A DNA stretch of 64,000 bases, taken from Nocardia takedensis NBRC 100417. Its GTDB lineage: Bacteria; Actinomycetota; Actinomycetes; Mycobacteriales; Mycobacteriaceae. Positions 29,701-44,700 of this stretch are shown piece by piece. The first letter of the stretch is position 1; each line of letters starts with the position of its first letter. The notes under the pieces are model-generated. The model saw only the letters and a list, made by a program, of their open reading frames with translations. It searched no databases and was not told the origin of the DNA. A program made the translations under genes and the position numbers. Location: positions 1-64,000 of the forward strand of contig NZ_BAGG01000019.1 of NCBI RefSeq assembly GCF_000308695.1, read 5' to 3'.

Positions 29701-30897
29701 CCCGCGCACATGGTGCCCGCCGTACTGGTGACGCTGCCGGAACTCCCGTTGACCCCCGTCGGCAAACTCGACCGCGCCGCGCTGCCCGCCCCCGACCTCA
29801 CCGCCCGCCGCTACCGGGAACCGTCGGGTCCGCTGGAACGTCGGGTGGCCGAGGTCTTCGCGGACGTGCTGGGGCTGGACCGGGTCGGCGCGGACGACGA
29901 CTTCTTCGCGCGCGGCGGCAACTCGCTGCTGGCCACGGCGGTGAGCGCGCGGCTGTCCACGACGACCCCGGTGCCGGTGCGATTGCTGTTCACCGCGCCG
30001 ACCCCGGCCCGGCTGGCTGTCGAGTTGGCCGCCCTGCACAGCACGGGCGCCGGCTCGGAGGCCGCCTACGAGATGCTGCTGCCGCTGCGCGCGACCGGTT
30101 CGGCCGCACCCCTGTTCTGCGTGCATCCGGTCGGCGGGATCGCCTGGTCCTTCGCGGGCCTGGCGGCCCACCTCGACCCGGAGCGCCCGATCTACGGACT
30201 CCAGTCGCCCGCGCTGGGGTCGGAGGACCCGCTGCCGGAGTCGATCCAGGAGTGGGCCGACCGCTACGTGGAACAAATCCGGTCCGTCCGGCCGCACGGC
30301 CCCTACCACCTGCTCGGCTGGTCGCTGGGCGGTGTGCTCGCGCACGCCGTCGCGGTGCGCTTGCAGGAGGCGGGGGAGTCGGTGGCCCTGCTGGCCATGC
30401 TGGACAGCCGGTTGACCCGCCCGCTCGGCTCGGACCGGGCGCATCCCGTGGCGGAGGTCGGCGGGCACGCGCGCACCGCGGTCGCGACCCGGGCGATCCC
30501 CGCCGCGATGGTCACCGAACTGCTCGGCGGCCTGCTCGGCGATCGCGCGGGGGACTTCGCCCTGGACGGCGACCTGGAACTGTCGGAGCTGGCCTCGACC
30601 CTGGCGGGCCTGCCCGAACCGTTCGCCTCCTTCGGCGCGCGCCGCATCGAGCGGGTGGTGGAGGCCGCGATCGAGTCGGTCGCCTTGGACGCCGACTACC
30701 GGGCCCGGCCCTTCGACGGCGACGTGGTGTTCTTCACCGCCGCCGAGGACGACCCCACCGGGTGGTCGAACGCGGCGACCTGGACCGAGGCGGTGTCGGG
30801 GTCCGTGCACAACCACCAGGTGCCCGTCACCCACTGGCGGATGACCGGTGACGCGGCACTGCGCCGGATCGCCGAAGTGCTGGGGTACTGGCTGTGA
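17764..30897 (+). CDS. NRPS1: trimodular synthetase A-T-E-C-A-T-E-C-A-T-TE
   Basis: A 4377-aa cytosolic assembly line, complete from loading module to thioesterase. The Arg-rich tail (1-18) runs straight into A1, with no starter C domain. Landmarks: A1 YTSGSTG at 181; T1 Ser563 in GGDS; E1 His753 (ASHYVIDG); C2 HHLLLDG at 1234; C relic about 1536-1770; A2 TSGSTG at 1944; T2 Ser2328; E2 HHYAIDG at 2509; C3 HHILLDG at 2990; C relic about 3297-3510; A3 at 3674; T3 Ser4054 (GGNS); TE GWSLGG Ser4187. Both E domains keep the RLEGHGRE and TVGWFTS/TLGWFTS motifs, so residues 1 and 2 should be epimerised. C2 and C3 are then expected to be D-accepting. Codes by eye (GrsA positions): A1 DVLVVAGILK, A2 DPLISGGIIK, A3 DQEISGGIGK; none matches a standard substrate I know. 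Predicted product: a D-X, D-X, X tripeptide, free or cyclised by the TE. Confidence 0.93.
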   Translation: MDGVRRTARGRSRRRAGGPLFVGLLTAAVESAADSLAVVAPATDGHPRRELTYTDLDARSSRLARELIARGIGPGDVVALGLTRSLESVLAVWAVAKTGAAYVPVDPTLPTERRAYLIADSGAVLGLTVTARRDRFDTAIDWLELDDPAQRARIEARPAHPVSYLDRVRALTEHHAAYVLYTSGSTGRPKGVVVTHTGLAALIAATRERYGVDAGARVLHVCSPSFDVSVLELLLAFGAGATLVIAPPSAFGGPELAALLRHESVSHLVITPAALESVEPGDFPALRGVVVAGDAFGPGLVRRWATGGRAFHNGYGPTEATILATTGDPLLPGEPITIGSALPGVGAVVLDARLRPVPAGVSGELYLSGPALARGYLGRPALTADRFVANPFGTDAGARMYRTGDLVRRRADGALDYLGRTDFQVKIRGFRVELGEIDAALGAHPAVDYAVTLGATAPSGATVLVSYVLPHKGIALDTAELSSSLADTLPAHAVPTAILVLDAIPLTPNGKLDRQKLPAPVFESASAHAPATAVETQLVELFAQVLGVRVGTRDSFFASGGDSILSIQLVSRARAAGLNFTPQDVFEQRTVAGLALVATSGGDGGPTLTELPGGGVGTLPATPVLAAHLADGRVFGRFTQQMVLALPADAEPEKVLSTLAAVLDHHDMLRARVRVEDGRHALEVLPAGAIDVRDLLTRVEIPAGLDAAQRAVFADTAAEFAMNRLDPTVARVIAFTWLARPDGPDALIVAASHYVIDGVSWRILIGDLVAAWTGRGTLPAVGTSFRRWAHGLVDDASARVAELPYWQAISATPDPLLGTRGLDREVDTAATVRRVAVGVPPEITSAVLTRLPAVYRGGVNDGLLAALAMAVRAWRAARGVDAPATLIRLEGHGREESAVPGADLTRTVGWFTSMYPVALDLSGLDARAVWRGGDPTGALLKSVKEQLLAVPDRGIGYGILRHLGADDAPAAPPPQIGFNYLGRVSADLPDGAGDLGWLPTDDWGEPTADQDRLLPAAAVIDINTIVTDSATGPRLSASFAYASEILDAAAVRELARHWVEALGVLAGHADDPRAGGLTPSDVPLVEVGQTELDAWSRTHPNASDVLPLSPLQSGLLYLTQVAADEPDPYLLQLDVELGGTVVADRLRRAAQRVLDRHPTLRVAFAATADGDPVQIVTEGARVPWRVIDLPGDAAPADLLADEQRDRFDPARAPLLRFTLYRTASGSAHLILTAHHLLLDGWSMPLLMKDLLVAYAADDALPPARPYRDYLRWLADYDRDAARTAWRAALAGLAPTRLAEFHSAPDFPDAGHQTYAADLTVEQTGRLVEFAAAHEITVNTAVQAAWGLVLASCAGRTDVAFGAVVSGRPPQLDGVDEIVGLFANTVAVRVAGTAEDTVGALLTRLQREQVALLAHHHIGLADIHRAAGVTDLFDTLLAYESYPVDADGLRDAYGAIDGLEIVDLHSVNVTHYPVAVLAELGANLDLRVQVRRDRIAPDLGRALADRLRTFLLAFATDPNTTVAQILARADSRDVIARTAYWRATLAGLPEELDLPRDRSRAASGRRIGAERDAGFGVVGGVLDPSTSERVAELAASVGAGVPSVLCAAFAALLARVSGSTDIAVATPWTAPEDGVVVLRTEIAPDLAFAAVPARVEDAASAAFAHGTIPAGVHADVPVLFRVGSAPRPAGRFQLDLRVAPGGSLPSDLRWTTDAVGAECVSGKAAEIAFEFGYDADVFARETVEALAGRFVRLVTAAVADPRTSVEDLPVLAEGEPVRVGGDGESVPAVTFADLLARGRALGEERVAIRHGGRSVTYGELSAETSRIARMLAARGIGPEDVVAVVLPRSAEMVVAAVAVAATGAAHLPVDPNYPAERIRHLLTDSGAVATLTVGAYAADLPVGSEVVILDDPATVAERETWSSEPLTDADRVRPSDPRHPAYLIYTSGSTGTPKGVVVTHAGLAGLLAEAVRRYGLGPRHRMLHICSPSFDPSVLEWLCAFGVGAGLVVVDAAIGGGADLAEVLRAEAVTHAIITPAVLGTVDPAGLPALEVVSVGGDATTPELLAAWQPGRRYLNGYGPTETTIISTYAELTAGQPITIGAPVRGTVALVLDARLRPVPPGVAGELYLAGDGLARGYRHRPGLTAQRFVADPSGAPGARMYRTGDLVRWTRTRHGWELVYVGRGDAQLKVRGFRVEPGEIDAVLVADPSVATAVTVGRTLPSGRLGLVSYVVPAPGHAPDPVGLADAVAARLPAHMVPAAIVTLDAVPLTANGKLDRRALPEPVFAAAPAARAPLGPVESRLADLFAQVLGVASIGAQESFFAAGGDSIMSIQLVSRAKAAGLVFTARDVFEQRTVAALARVAGVATDARVTLAELPGGGVGDLPATPILAEFLAGGSRNRFAQTMVLALPADIDRDGLRVTLTAVLDRHDMLRARVEATGVEVLAPGSVAPPIAEVDAGAATGAALTEIVSAAMDSALSALEPARAALFSTAWVRRADAVDLLAVAAHHYAIDGVSWRILIPDLVAAWAQYSAGEPIRLPEVGTSFRRWAHGLAAADRTAELDHWRAVLATPDPLLGARPRDTAVDTERTGRTVTVRVAPQVSAAVLTALPTRYRGGVNDGLLTALALAVRDWRAERGVRAPITRVRLEGHGREEDAVPGADLTRTLGWFTSVHPVALDLTGLPAGGGAATLAAAVRAVKEQVLAAPDHGIGFGVLRHLDPAAAGELTGDLAQIGFNYLGRAALGETAGLSWLPTGEAGDLDVEFDPAMPLPAVLDINAIAVDTPDGPRLEANFRYASEILTEDAVRELTDRWTAALGDLAAHLDDPAAGGLTPSDVPLVRVTQADLDGWRARRPGLSEVLPLAPLQASLRVLIDLLDSSAESYVIQLRARLSGTLDTERMRRCAQVILERHANLRAAFLTVADGSAVQVITDDVQVPWHQVDAVTEAELPGLFAADMRRGFDPTVAPLLRFTLYRTGSGVDHLVLTGHHILLDGWSMPLLMKELLVLYATGADAAALPPVRPYRDYLRWLARQDRPAAERAWTALLAGARPTRIAPELTWPPAHGSGFAITEFCLTAPQTAALTAFAAAAEVTANTVLQTAWGLTLAATTGRADVLFGATISGRPAELDGIGEMIGLFVDAVPVRVRLAGEVSARTVLERVQAEQIALLDHHHLGLGAIQRAAGRGELFDSMLVFESYPVDSDGLRRASGALDGLRVEDVTGSDFTHYPVTVLVFLEAELLVKVEYQRDLIAEDTARALAERLRAALLAVIAAPDRPAADIAGRIAESADSPAVSRYWRTELADLSALPARGPRDRALGRVEFEIPAVSWEDLELVADSAGMCRATVVRTTLAVLVARLWGMDSVAIGVGAPGGHRPDTVLVTRVDRDARFRDLAAEASRREEIAAAYAGITLEELSDLLGDRDTPPFQVALLDQTPARPAGELTVVLDADDESGRCEILFTRALFDRDAAEEFAARFTRLLVAVARTPETRVAALPLLSPEEHRELIARGGGKPVTVATLPELLCRGVEFGRDRIAVRDGGLTYTYGDLDADSGRLARVLIDRGVGPETVVALALRRSYSLVAALWAVAKAGGAYLPVDPNLPPDRIAYMMADSGAALGITAGDPPAGELPWLVLDDPALTVECATHRAGPVTDAERRAPLRLSHPAYVIYTSGSTGRPKGVVVTHAGLGGLVGHVVDLLDLRPEHRMLHVCSPSFDQSVEELTSAFHAGATVVIAPPDLLGGAELHRLLRAERVTHTIITPSQLATVDPTGLDELLVVSAGGEATTPELLAAWQPGRRFVNGYGPTEVTIGATYTALRAGEAVRIGAPVPGVWAAVLDDRLHPVPAGAVGELYLGGAALARGYHRRPATTAERFVAHPWGAPGERMYRTGDLVRWARVGASWELEYLGRADFQVKIRGFRVELGEIDAALTAQPAVDSAVTVGHETAAGATILVSYVTGAVTDTGPILERVAEILPAHMVPAVLVTLPELPLTPVGKLDRAALPAPDLTARRYREPSGPLERRVAEVFADVLGLDRVGADDDFFARGGNSLLATAVSARLSTTTPVPVRLLFTAPTPARLAVELAALHSTGAGSEAAYEMLLPLRATGSAAPLFCVHPVGGIAWSFAGLAAHLDPERPIYGLQSPALGSEDPLPESIQEWADRYVEQIRSVRPHGPYHLLGWSLGGVLAHAVAVRLQEAGESVALLAMLDSRLTRPLGSDRAHPVAEVGGHARTAVATRAIPAAMVTELLGGLLGDRAGDFALDGDLELSELASTLAGLPEPFASFGARRIERVVEAAIESVALDADYRARPFDGDVVFFTAAEDDPTGWSNAATWTEAVSGSVHNHQVPVTHWRMTGDAALRRIAEVLGYWL
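22369..23080 (+). other. Eroded C-domain C-lobe between C2 and A2 of NRPS1
   Basis: After a complete C2 domain the protein restarts with AYWRATLAGLPEELDLPRDRSR, the sequence that normally opens the second lobe of a condensation domain. It continues with PSVLCAAFAALLARVSGSTDIAVATP and FEFGYDADVFARETVEALAGRF. There is no first lobe and no HHxxxDG, and the GMFVNTL-type motif is missing. It is about 235 aa with no possible condensation activity of its own. Confidence 0.75.
27640..28290 (+). other. Second eroded C-domain C-lobe, between C3 and A3 of NRPS1
   Basis: The same arrangement as in module 2. After complete C3 there is SRYWRTELADLSALPARGPRDR, then CRATVVRTTLAVLVARLWGMDSVAIGV, an acidic region and ILFTRALFDRDAAEEFAARF, then the A3 domain. 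It is shorter and more diverged than the module 2 copy and lacks all catalytic motifs. Confidence 0.72.
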
Positions 30898-30969
30898 CGG
30901 GCCTCACTCACGGGCGACTCGAGGCGGCGTGCGGCCACGATCCGACGACGACCGCGCCGTGTCGCGGGC

Positions 30970-30992
30970 GCGTCGGTGCAACACCGCGACGC
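30970..30992 (+). terminator. Possible terminator after NRPS1
   Basis: GCGTCGGTG-CAA-CACC-(gc)-GACGC forms a 9-bp stem with a 2-nt bulge about 75 nt past the NRPS1 stop. No T-run follows. The 270-nt gap to NRPS2 otherwise holds only a candidate -10 element and short untranslated sequence. Confidence 0.35.
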
Positions 30993-31063
30993 CGCGCGCC
31001 GATGCATCTTCAGTGCGTGCGCGGGGTCCGCGTCCGCCCGGTCTGCGAGACCGAGCGGCCCGA

Positions 31064-31069
31064 TATGAT
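31064..31069 (+). promoter_or_regulatory. Candidate -10 element for NRPS2
   Basis: TATGAT is an almost perfect -10 hexamer in a very GC-rich surrounding. The position 17 bp upstream (around 31041) is a poor -35. Transcription would begin about 90 nt before the NRPS2 ATG, after the putative NRPS1 terminator. Confidence 0.35.
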
Positions 31070-31167
31070 TGCTCCGACCGCACTGGCCCAGGAACAGCAT
31101 CCCCGGGGTGGGGCCGAGTAGAGGACGGCCGTGCGGCCGAGTTAGCGCGAGAGGTGATCACACCCTG

Positions 31168-38457
<7,290 letters not shown>

Positions 38458-38592
38458 TGGGCGGCCGGAGGCAGCGGATCGCGGCTCGATGAGCTGCCAG
38501 ACGTCCGTGCGAGTACATTTGCCGGATCGGTGCCAGTCCGTGCGCGCTCGACGTGGGAGACCTTCGCCACTGTGACACGGGAAACGCGCTGC

Positions 38593-38608
38593 TCGGAATT
38601 GGTTCCGA
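38593..38608. promoter_or_regulatory. Inverted repeat in the NRPS2-NRPS3 gap
   Basis: TCGGAA-TTGG-TTCCGA is a perfect 6-bp inverted repeat with a 4-nt spacer, about 85 nt before a short leader ORF. It could be an operator half-site pair or a weak hairpin. The 220 nt from 38458 to 38677 contain no gene. Confidence 0.25.
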
Positions 38609-38677
38609 ATGGACGCGTTCGACCGGGAGCGCCGAGGCGGTGGCGGGTACGGACGAGATGAGGGAGGGTATGCAGTG

Positions 38678-38740
38678 GTGACTGTCACGGTCAACCGGCG
38701 CGGCTTCGGCGCCGCGCACCGGGGAGGTCGCCGCCGGTGA
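38678..38740 (+). CDS. Leader micro-ORF overlapping the NRPS3 start
   Basis: GTG at 38678 opens a 20-codon frame ([20 protein letters not shown]) preceded by the strong RBS GAGGGAGG. Its TGA (38738-38740) overlaps the NRPS3 GTG as GTGA, so ribosomes finishing it could re-initiate on NRPS3. The peptide is basic with an Arg run at the end. It is too short for any domain; translational coupling or attenuation is the likely purpose. Confidence 0.4.
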   Translation: MTVTVNRRGFGAAHRGGRRR

Positions 38741-41700
38741 CTCGATCAGCACCGACCCGCCCGGTCCGGACGGCGCGTGCCAGAGTGCGCACCCTGCCGC
38801 ATCTGCTCGCCACGGCCGCGGAAACCGATCCGCATCGCGTCGCCGTCCGTTTCGCCACGGCCGAGCGGACGGTGGGCGAGCTCACCTACGCCGAACTCGA
38901 CCAACGATCGAACCGACTGGCCCGCTTGCTGATTCAGCGCGGCATCGGCCCCGAGGACCGGGTGGCCGTCGGCATCCCGCGCTCGCTGGAATCGGTGCTG
39001 GCCGTCTGGGCCGTCGCCAAGACGGGCGCGGCCTTCGTCCCCGTCGACCCGAACTACCCGGCCGAGCGCGTCGCGCACATGATCTCCGACTCCGGGGCCG
39101 TGCTCGGCCTGACGGTCTTCGAGCACTCGGGCGCGGTGCCCGCGCTGGTCGAGTGGATCGTCTACGACGACCCCGCCTTCCAGCGCGAGTTGACCACGCG
39201 GTACTCGGCCGAACCGCCGTCCAACGACGAGCGCACCGCGCGGTTGCGCGCCGAACACCCCGCCTACGTCATCTACACCTCCGGTTCCACCGGTCTGCCC
39301 AAGGGCGTGGTCGTCACCCAGGCGGGCATCGCGGGCTACTGCGCCGAACAGCGCGCCAGGCTCGGCGTCTTCGGCGACGCCATCACGCTGCACTTCTCCT
39401 CCCCCTCCTTCGACGCCTCGATTCTGGAACTGCTGCTCGCCGTGGGCGGCGCGGCCACCATGGTCGTCGTCGCGCCGACTGTGCTCGGCGGCGCCGAACT
39501 GGCCGAGGTGCTGCGCCGCGAGCGGGTCAGCCACGCCTTCTGCACCCCCGGCGCGCTGTCCACCGTCGACCCCGAGGGCCTCGACGACCTGCGCGTCGTC
39601 GTCGCGGGCGGTGAGGGTTACGCGCCGGAGCTGGTGCGGCGCTGGGCGGTCGCCCTCCCGTCGGGGGAGGTGCGCGCCTTCCACAACGCCTACGGCCCCA
39701 CCGAGGCCACCGTGGCGACCAACATCAGCGGGCCGCAGCGCGGCGACCACCCGCTGACGATCGGCACGCCGCTGGCCGGGGTCAGCGAGTACATCCTGGA
39801 CGATCGGCTGTCCTCGGCGCCCGCGGGCGTGGTGGGCGAACTGTACGTCGGCGGCGCGCAGGTCGCCCGCGGCTACCATCGGCAGCCCGGTCTGACCGCC
39901 ACCCGCTTCGTCGCGGACCCGTTCGGCGCGCCCGGTTCCCGGCTGTTCCGCACCGGCGACCTGATCCGCACCACCGCGAACGGCGAGCCCGAGGTGCTCG
40001 GCCGCAACGATTTCCAGGTCAAGATCCGCGGTTTCCGTATCGAACTCGGCGAGATCGACGCGGTCCTGGCCGGGCATCCGGGGCTGGACTTCGCGATCAC
40101 CGTCGGGCACGAACTCGACACCGGCACGACGGTGCTCGTCTCCTACGTGCACGCCGCGCCCGGACTGTCGGTCGACGTGGACGAGGTGATCGAACACGCC
40201 CGGCGCAGTCTGCCCACCCACATGGTGCCGACGGTCGTCATGGCGCTCGACGCCATCCCGCTGACCCCGGCGGGCAAACTCGATCGCGCCGCCCTGCCCG
40301 AACCCCGCCTGCGCGAGCGCGCCTACCGCGCGCCCGAGACGGGGATCGAGAAGCAGGTGGCGGAGGTGTTCACCGAACTGCTCGCCCCCGATCGGCCGGT
40401 GGGCACGGACGACGACTTCTTCGATCTCGGCGGCAATTCGCTGCTCGCGACCCGCGCCGCCGCGCGGTTGGGCGCGGATCTGGACACCCAGATCTCGCCG
40501 CGACTGCTGTTCGAGTTCAGTTCGGTGGCGGCCTTCGCCCGCGCCCTCGCCGGAATGGCGGGGTCGGGGCGGCGTCCCGTGTTGACTCCCCGGCCGCGCC
40601 CGGAGTTGATCCCGCTCTCGCCCGCGCAGCAGCGCATGTGGTTCCTGAGCCGGTTCGATCCGGAGTCGGCGGTCAACAACATCCCGTTCGCGGTGCGGTT
40701 GTCGGGCACGTTGGACACCGGGGCGCTGCGGGCGGCCGTGGCCGATCTGCTGGCGCGCCACGAGACGCTGCGCACGGTCTATCCGGCCGTCGACGGCGTC
40801 GGCCACCAGCGGGTCCTGCCGACCGAGCGGGCGCTGCCCGATCTCGAGCCGCGGCCGATGGGCGAGGACGAATTGCGCCCCTGGTTGATGGGTTCGGTAC
40901 TGGCCGGGTTCGACGTCAGCGCCGAGGTGCCGCTGCGGATGGGCCTGGCCCGACTCGCCGCGCACGAGCACGTGCTGTCCGTCGTGGTGCACCACATCGC
41001 GGCCGACGGCGCGTCGGTCGCGCCGATGGTCCGCGACCTGATGACGGCCTACATCGCCCGCACGGGCGGCGCCGCGCCGGAATTCGCGCCGCTGCCGGTG
41101 CAGTACGCCGATTACACGCTGTGGCAGCGCGAACTGCTCGGCGACGAGAGCGATCCGACCTCGTTGGCGGCGACGCAACTCGACTACTGGCGTAAGGAAT
41201 TGGCGGGGCTGCCCGAGCGGCTCGAACTGCCCACCGTCCGGCCTCGGCCCGCGGTGGCCTCCGGTCGCGGCGCCGTGCACGGATTCGAGATCCCGGCCGA
41301 TCTGGCCATCGGGTTGCGCGGGTTGGCGCTCGAACACGGCGCGTCACTGTTCATGGTCGTGCACGCCGGTCTCGCGGTGCTGTTGGCCCGGCTGGCGGCG
41401 ACGGAGGACGTGGCGATCGGCACGCCGGTCGCGGGTCGTGGCGAGCGTGAACTCGATGATCTGATCGGCATGTTCGTCAACATGCTGGTGTTGCGCACCC
41501 CCGTCGGACCGCACACCTCGTTCGTCGACCTGGTCGCGGCGGTCAAGGACACCGACCTGCGAGCGTTCTCGAACGCGGACGTGCCTTTCGAGCGGTTGGT
41601 CGAGGTGCTCGACCCGGTCCGCTCGCAGGCCCACCATCCGCTGGTCCAGGTGGCGCTGTTCTTCCAGAACCTGGACAGCGCGACGCTGGCGCTGCCGGAC

Positions 41701-44700
41701 CTGTCGGTCGAGGTCGTCGAATTCGACGGCGCGGTGGCGCAGTTCGATCTCCAGATCACGGTGGAACCGGACAGCGCGGCCACGGCCCCGGTGCCCGCCG
41801 CCATCACCTACGCCGCCGATCTGTTCGACGCCGACGCCGTCGCCGACCTGGCGGACCGGCTGGTGCGGGTGTTCGCCGCCGTCGTCGCCGATCCGGAACG
41901 TCCGGTGGGCTCGATCGAACTGCTCGCGCCGCTGGAACGTGACCGTATCCTGCTGAACTGGAACGACACCGGCCGCTTCGTGTCCTCCGAGCTCCTGCTC
42001 GACGGCTACCGACGCGCCGCCGCCGCCGATCCAGACGCGGTCGCGGTGGTGTACGAGGGCGCGGAGTTGACCTATCGCGAGTTCGATGCGCGGGTCAACC
42101 GGGTCGCGCGGTTGCTGATCGCGCGCGGTGTGGGTGCGGAGTCGCTGGTGGGTCTGGCGATGCGGCGTTCGGCGGATCTGGTGGTGGGGATGTACGCGAT
42201 CCTCGCGGCGGGTGGCGCGTATGTGCCGTTGGACCCGGATCATCCGGCCGAGCGGATCGGGCACATCCTCGACACGGCGCGACCGGTGTGTGTGTTGAGC
42301 ACGTCGGCCGACGCGGCGGCGTTGCCGTCGGGTGTCGAGGTGCTGGCGCTGGACCGTCTGGATCTGGACGGGCTCGATCCGTCTCCGGTGCGCCCGGAAG
42401 ACCTGGTGCGTCAGGTGCGTCGCGACCATCCGGCCTACGTGATCTTCACCTCCGGTTCGACAGGTCGTCCGAAAGGCGTGGCGGTTCCGCACCTGGCGAT
42501 CCACAACCAGATCTCCTGGATGCTGGCCCAGTACCCGCTGGGGCCGGCCGACGTGTACTTCCAGAAGACGGCGACGACCTTCGACGTGTCGCTGTGGGGC
42601 TACTTCATGCCGCTGCGCGCGGGCGCGCGCCTGGTGGTGGCCACCCCGGACGGCCACCGCGACCCGACGTACGTCGCCGAGACGATCGCGCGCGAACGCG
42701 TCACCGTCACCGATTTCGTGCCGTCCATGCTGACGGTGTTCGCCGCGCACGCGCCCGCCGCCGCGCTGACCACCTTGCGGCACGTCTTCGTGATCGGCGA
42801 AGCCCTGCCGCCGGAGACGGTGTCCGCTTTCGCGGCGATCTCCGACGCCGCCGTGCACAACCTCTACGGCCCGACCGAGGCCGCCGTGTCCGTCACCTAC
42901 CAGCACGCGGACGCGGCGTCGTCCGGGTCGGTGCCGATCGGATTGCCGCAGTGGAACACTCAGGTCTACGTGCTGGATTCGCGGTTGCGTCCGGTGCCCG
43001 CGGGCGTGGTGGGCGAACTCTATCTCGCGGGCAACCAGTTGGCGCGCGGATATGTGCGTCGCCCGGATCTGACCGCGGATCGGTTCGTGGCCAACATCTT
43101 CGGGTTCGGCACCTGCATGTACCGCACCGGCGACCTGGTCGCCTGGCGACGCGGCGCGAATGGCGAGTACGCGCTGGACTACCTGGGCCGCAGCGATTTC
43201 CAGGTGAAGTTCCGCGGTCAGCGCATCGAACTCGGCGAGATCGAGACGGCGCTGCTGGCGATCGACGCGGTGAGCCAGGCGGTGGCCGCGGTCGTCGCGA
43301 CCCCGACCGGCGATCAACTCGTCGGCTACGCGGTGCCCGCACCCGGTCACCGGGTCGACGCCGACGGCATCCGCGCGGCGCTCGCCGACACGCTGCCCGC
43401 CTACATGGTGCCGAACGCGATCGTCGCGTTGGACGCGTTCCCGCTCAACGCCTCCGGCAAGCTCGACCGCAAGGCCCTGCCCGCCCCCGTCTTCGCGGTC
43501 GAGGAGTTCCGCGCGCCTTCGACGCCGACCGAGGGGATCGTGGCGGAGGTGTTCGCCGAAGTCCTCGGCGTCGCGCGGGTCGGTCTGGACGACGACTTCT
43601 TCGCGCTCGGCGGCAACTCCCTGCTCGCCATGCAGGTCGCGGCGCGACTGGGCGCGGCGCTGGACACCACCGTGCCCGTGCGGTCGCTGTTCGAGTCCAC
43701 CACGGTGGTGGCGCTGGCGGCCGATCTGGCGCGGTCGGCCGGTTCGGGGCACACCCGCCCGCCGCTGACCGCTATGCCGCGGCCGGAGCGGATTCCGCTC
43801 TCACCCGCCCAGCAGCGCTACTGGTTCCTCAACCAGTACGATCCGGCGGCCTCGGCGGTGGACAACATCCCGCTGGCGGTGCGTTTGACCGGCACGCTCG
43901 ACGTGGCCGCGCTCGGTCACGCCATCGGCGACGTGTTCGCCCGGCACGAGGTGCTGCGCACCCGTTATCCGCGCTCCGAGGACGGCCCGCACCAGGTCGT
44001 GCTGCCCGCGCCCGCGACGGCGTTCACGCTCACCCCGATCCCGGTGCGGCCCGCCGACCTGCTCGCCAAGGTGGTCGAGTTCGCGACCATCACCTTCGAC
44101 GTGAGCGTCGACGTGCCGGTGGCGGTGGCGCTGTTCGAGATCGTGCGCGCTCCCGGCGAACTCGTCCGCGAACACGTGGTGGCCTTCACCGTGCACCACG
44201 TGTCCGCCGACGGTGTGTCCATGGGGCCGCTGGCGCGTGATGTCATGCGCGCCTACGCGTCCCGGCTCACCGGGCAGGCGCCGGACTGGTCGCCGCTGCC
44301 GGTGCAGTATGCCGACTACGCGCTGTGGCAGCGCGCGGTCCTGGGCGCGGAGGACGATCCGAGTTCGGTGGCCGCCCGACAGATCGGCTACTGGAAGTCG
44401 GCGCTGGACGGGCTGCCCGAACAGCTCGACCTGCCGTCGGACCGTCCGCGCCCGGCGGTGCGCTCCTTCCGCGGCGCGACCGTGCGCGTGGAGATCTCGC
44501 CGTCGCGGCACGCGCGGTTGCGGGAAGTGGCGCTGGCCCACAACGCCTCGCTGTTCATGGTCTGCAACGCCGCGCTGGCGGTACTGCTGTCGCGTCTGTC
44601 GGGCAGCGACGACGTCGCCGTCGGCACGCCGATGGCGGGGCGCGGCGCGCCCGAACTCGACCAGTTGATCGGCATGTTCGTCAACACCTTGGTCTTCCGT

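Noticed and set aside
24955..30834. Nearly 2000-codon open frame on the minus strand opposite NRPS1
   Set aside because: It is the antisense of highly biased GC-rich codons. It has Arg/Gly/His/Gln-rich composition without any domain, while the plus strand encodes textbook NRPS motifs. The similar long minus-strand frames at 49640-57040, 57230-62002 and 31816-35145 were rejected for the same reason.
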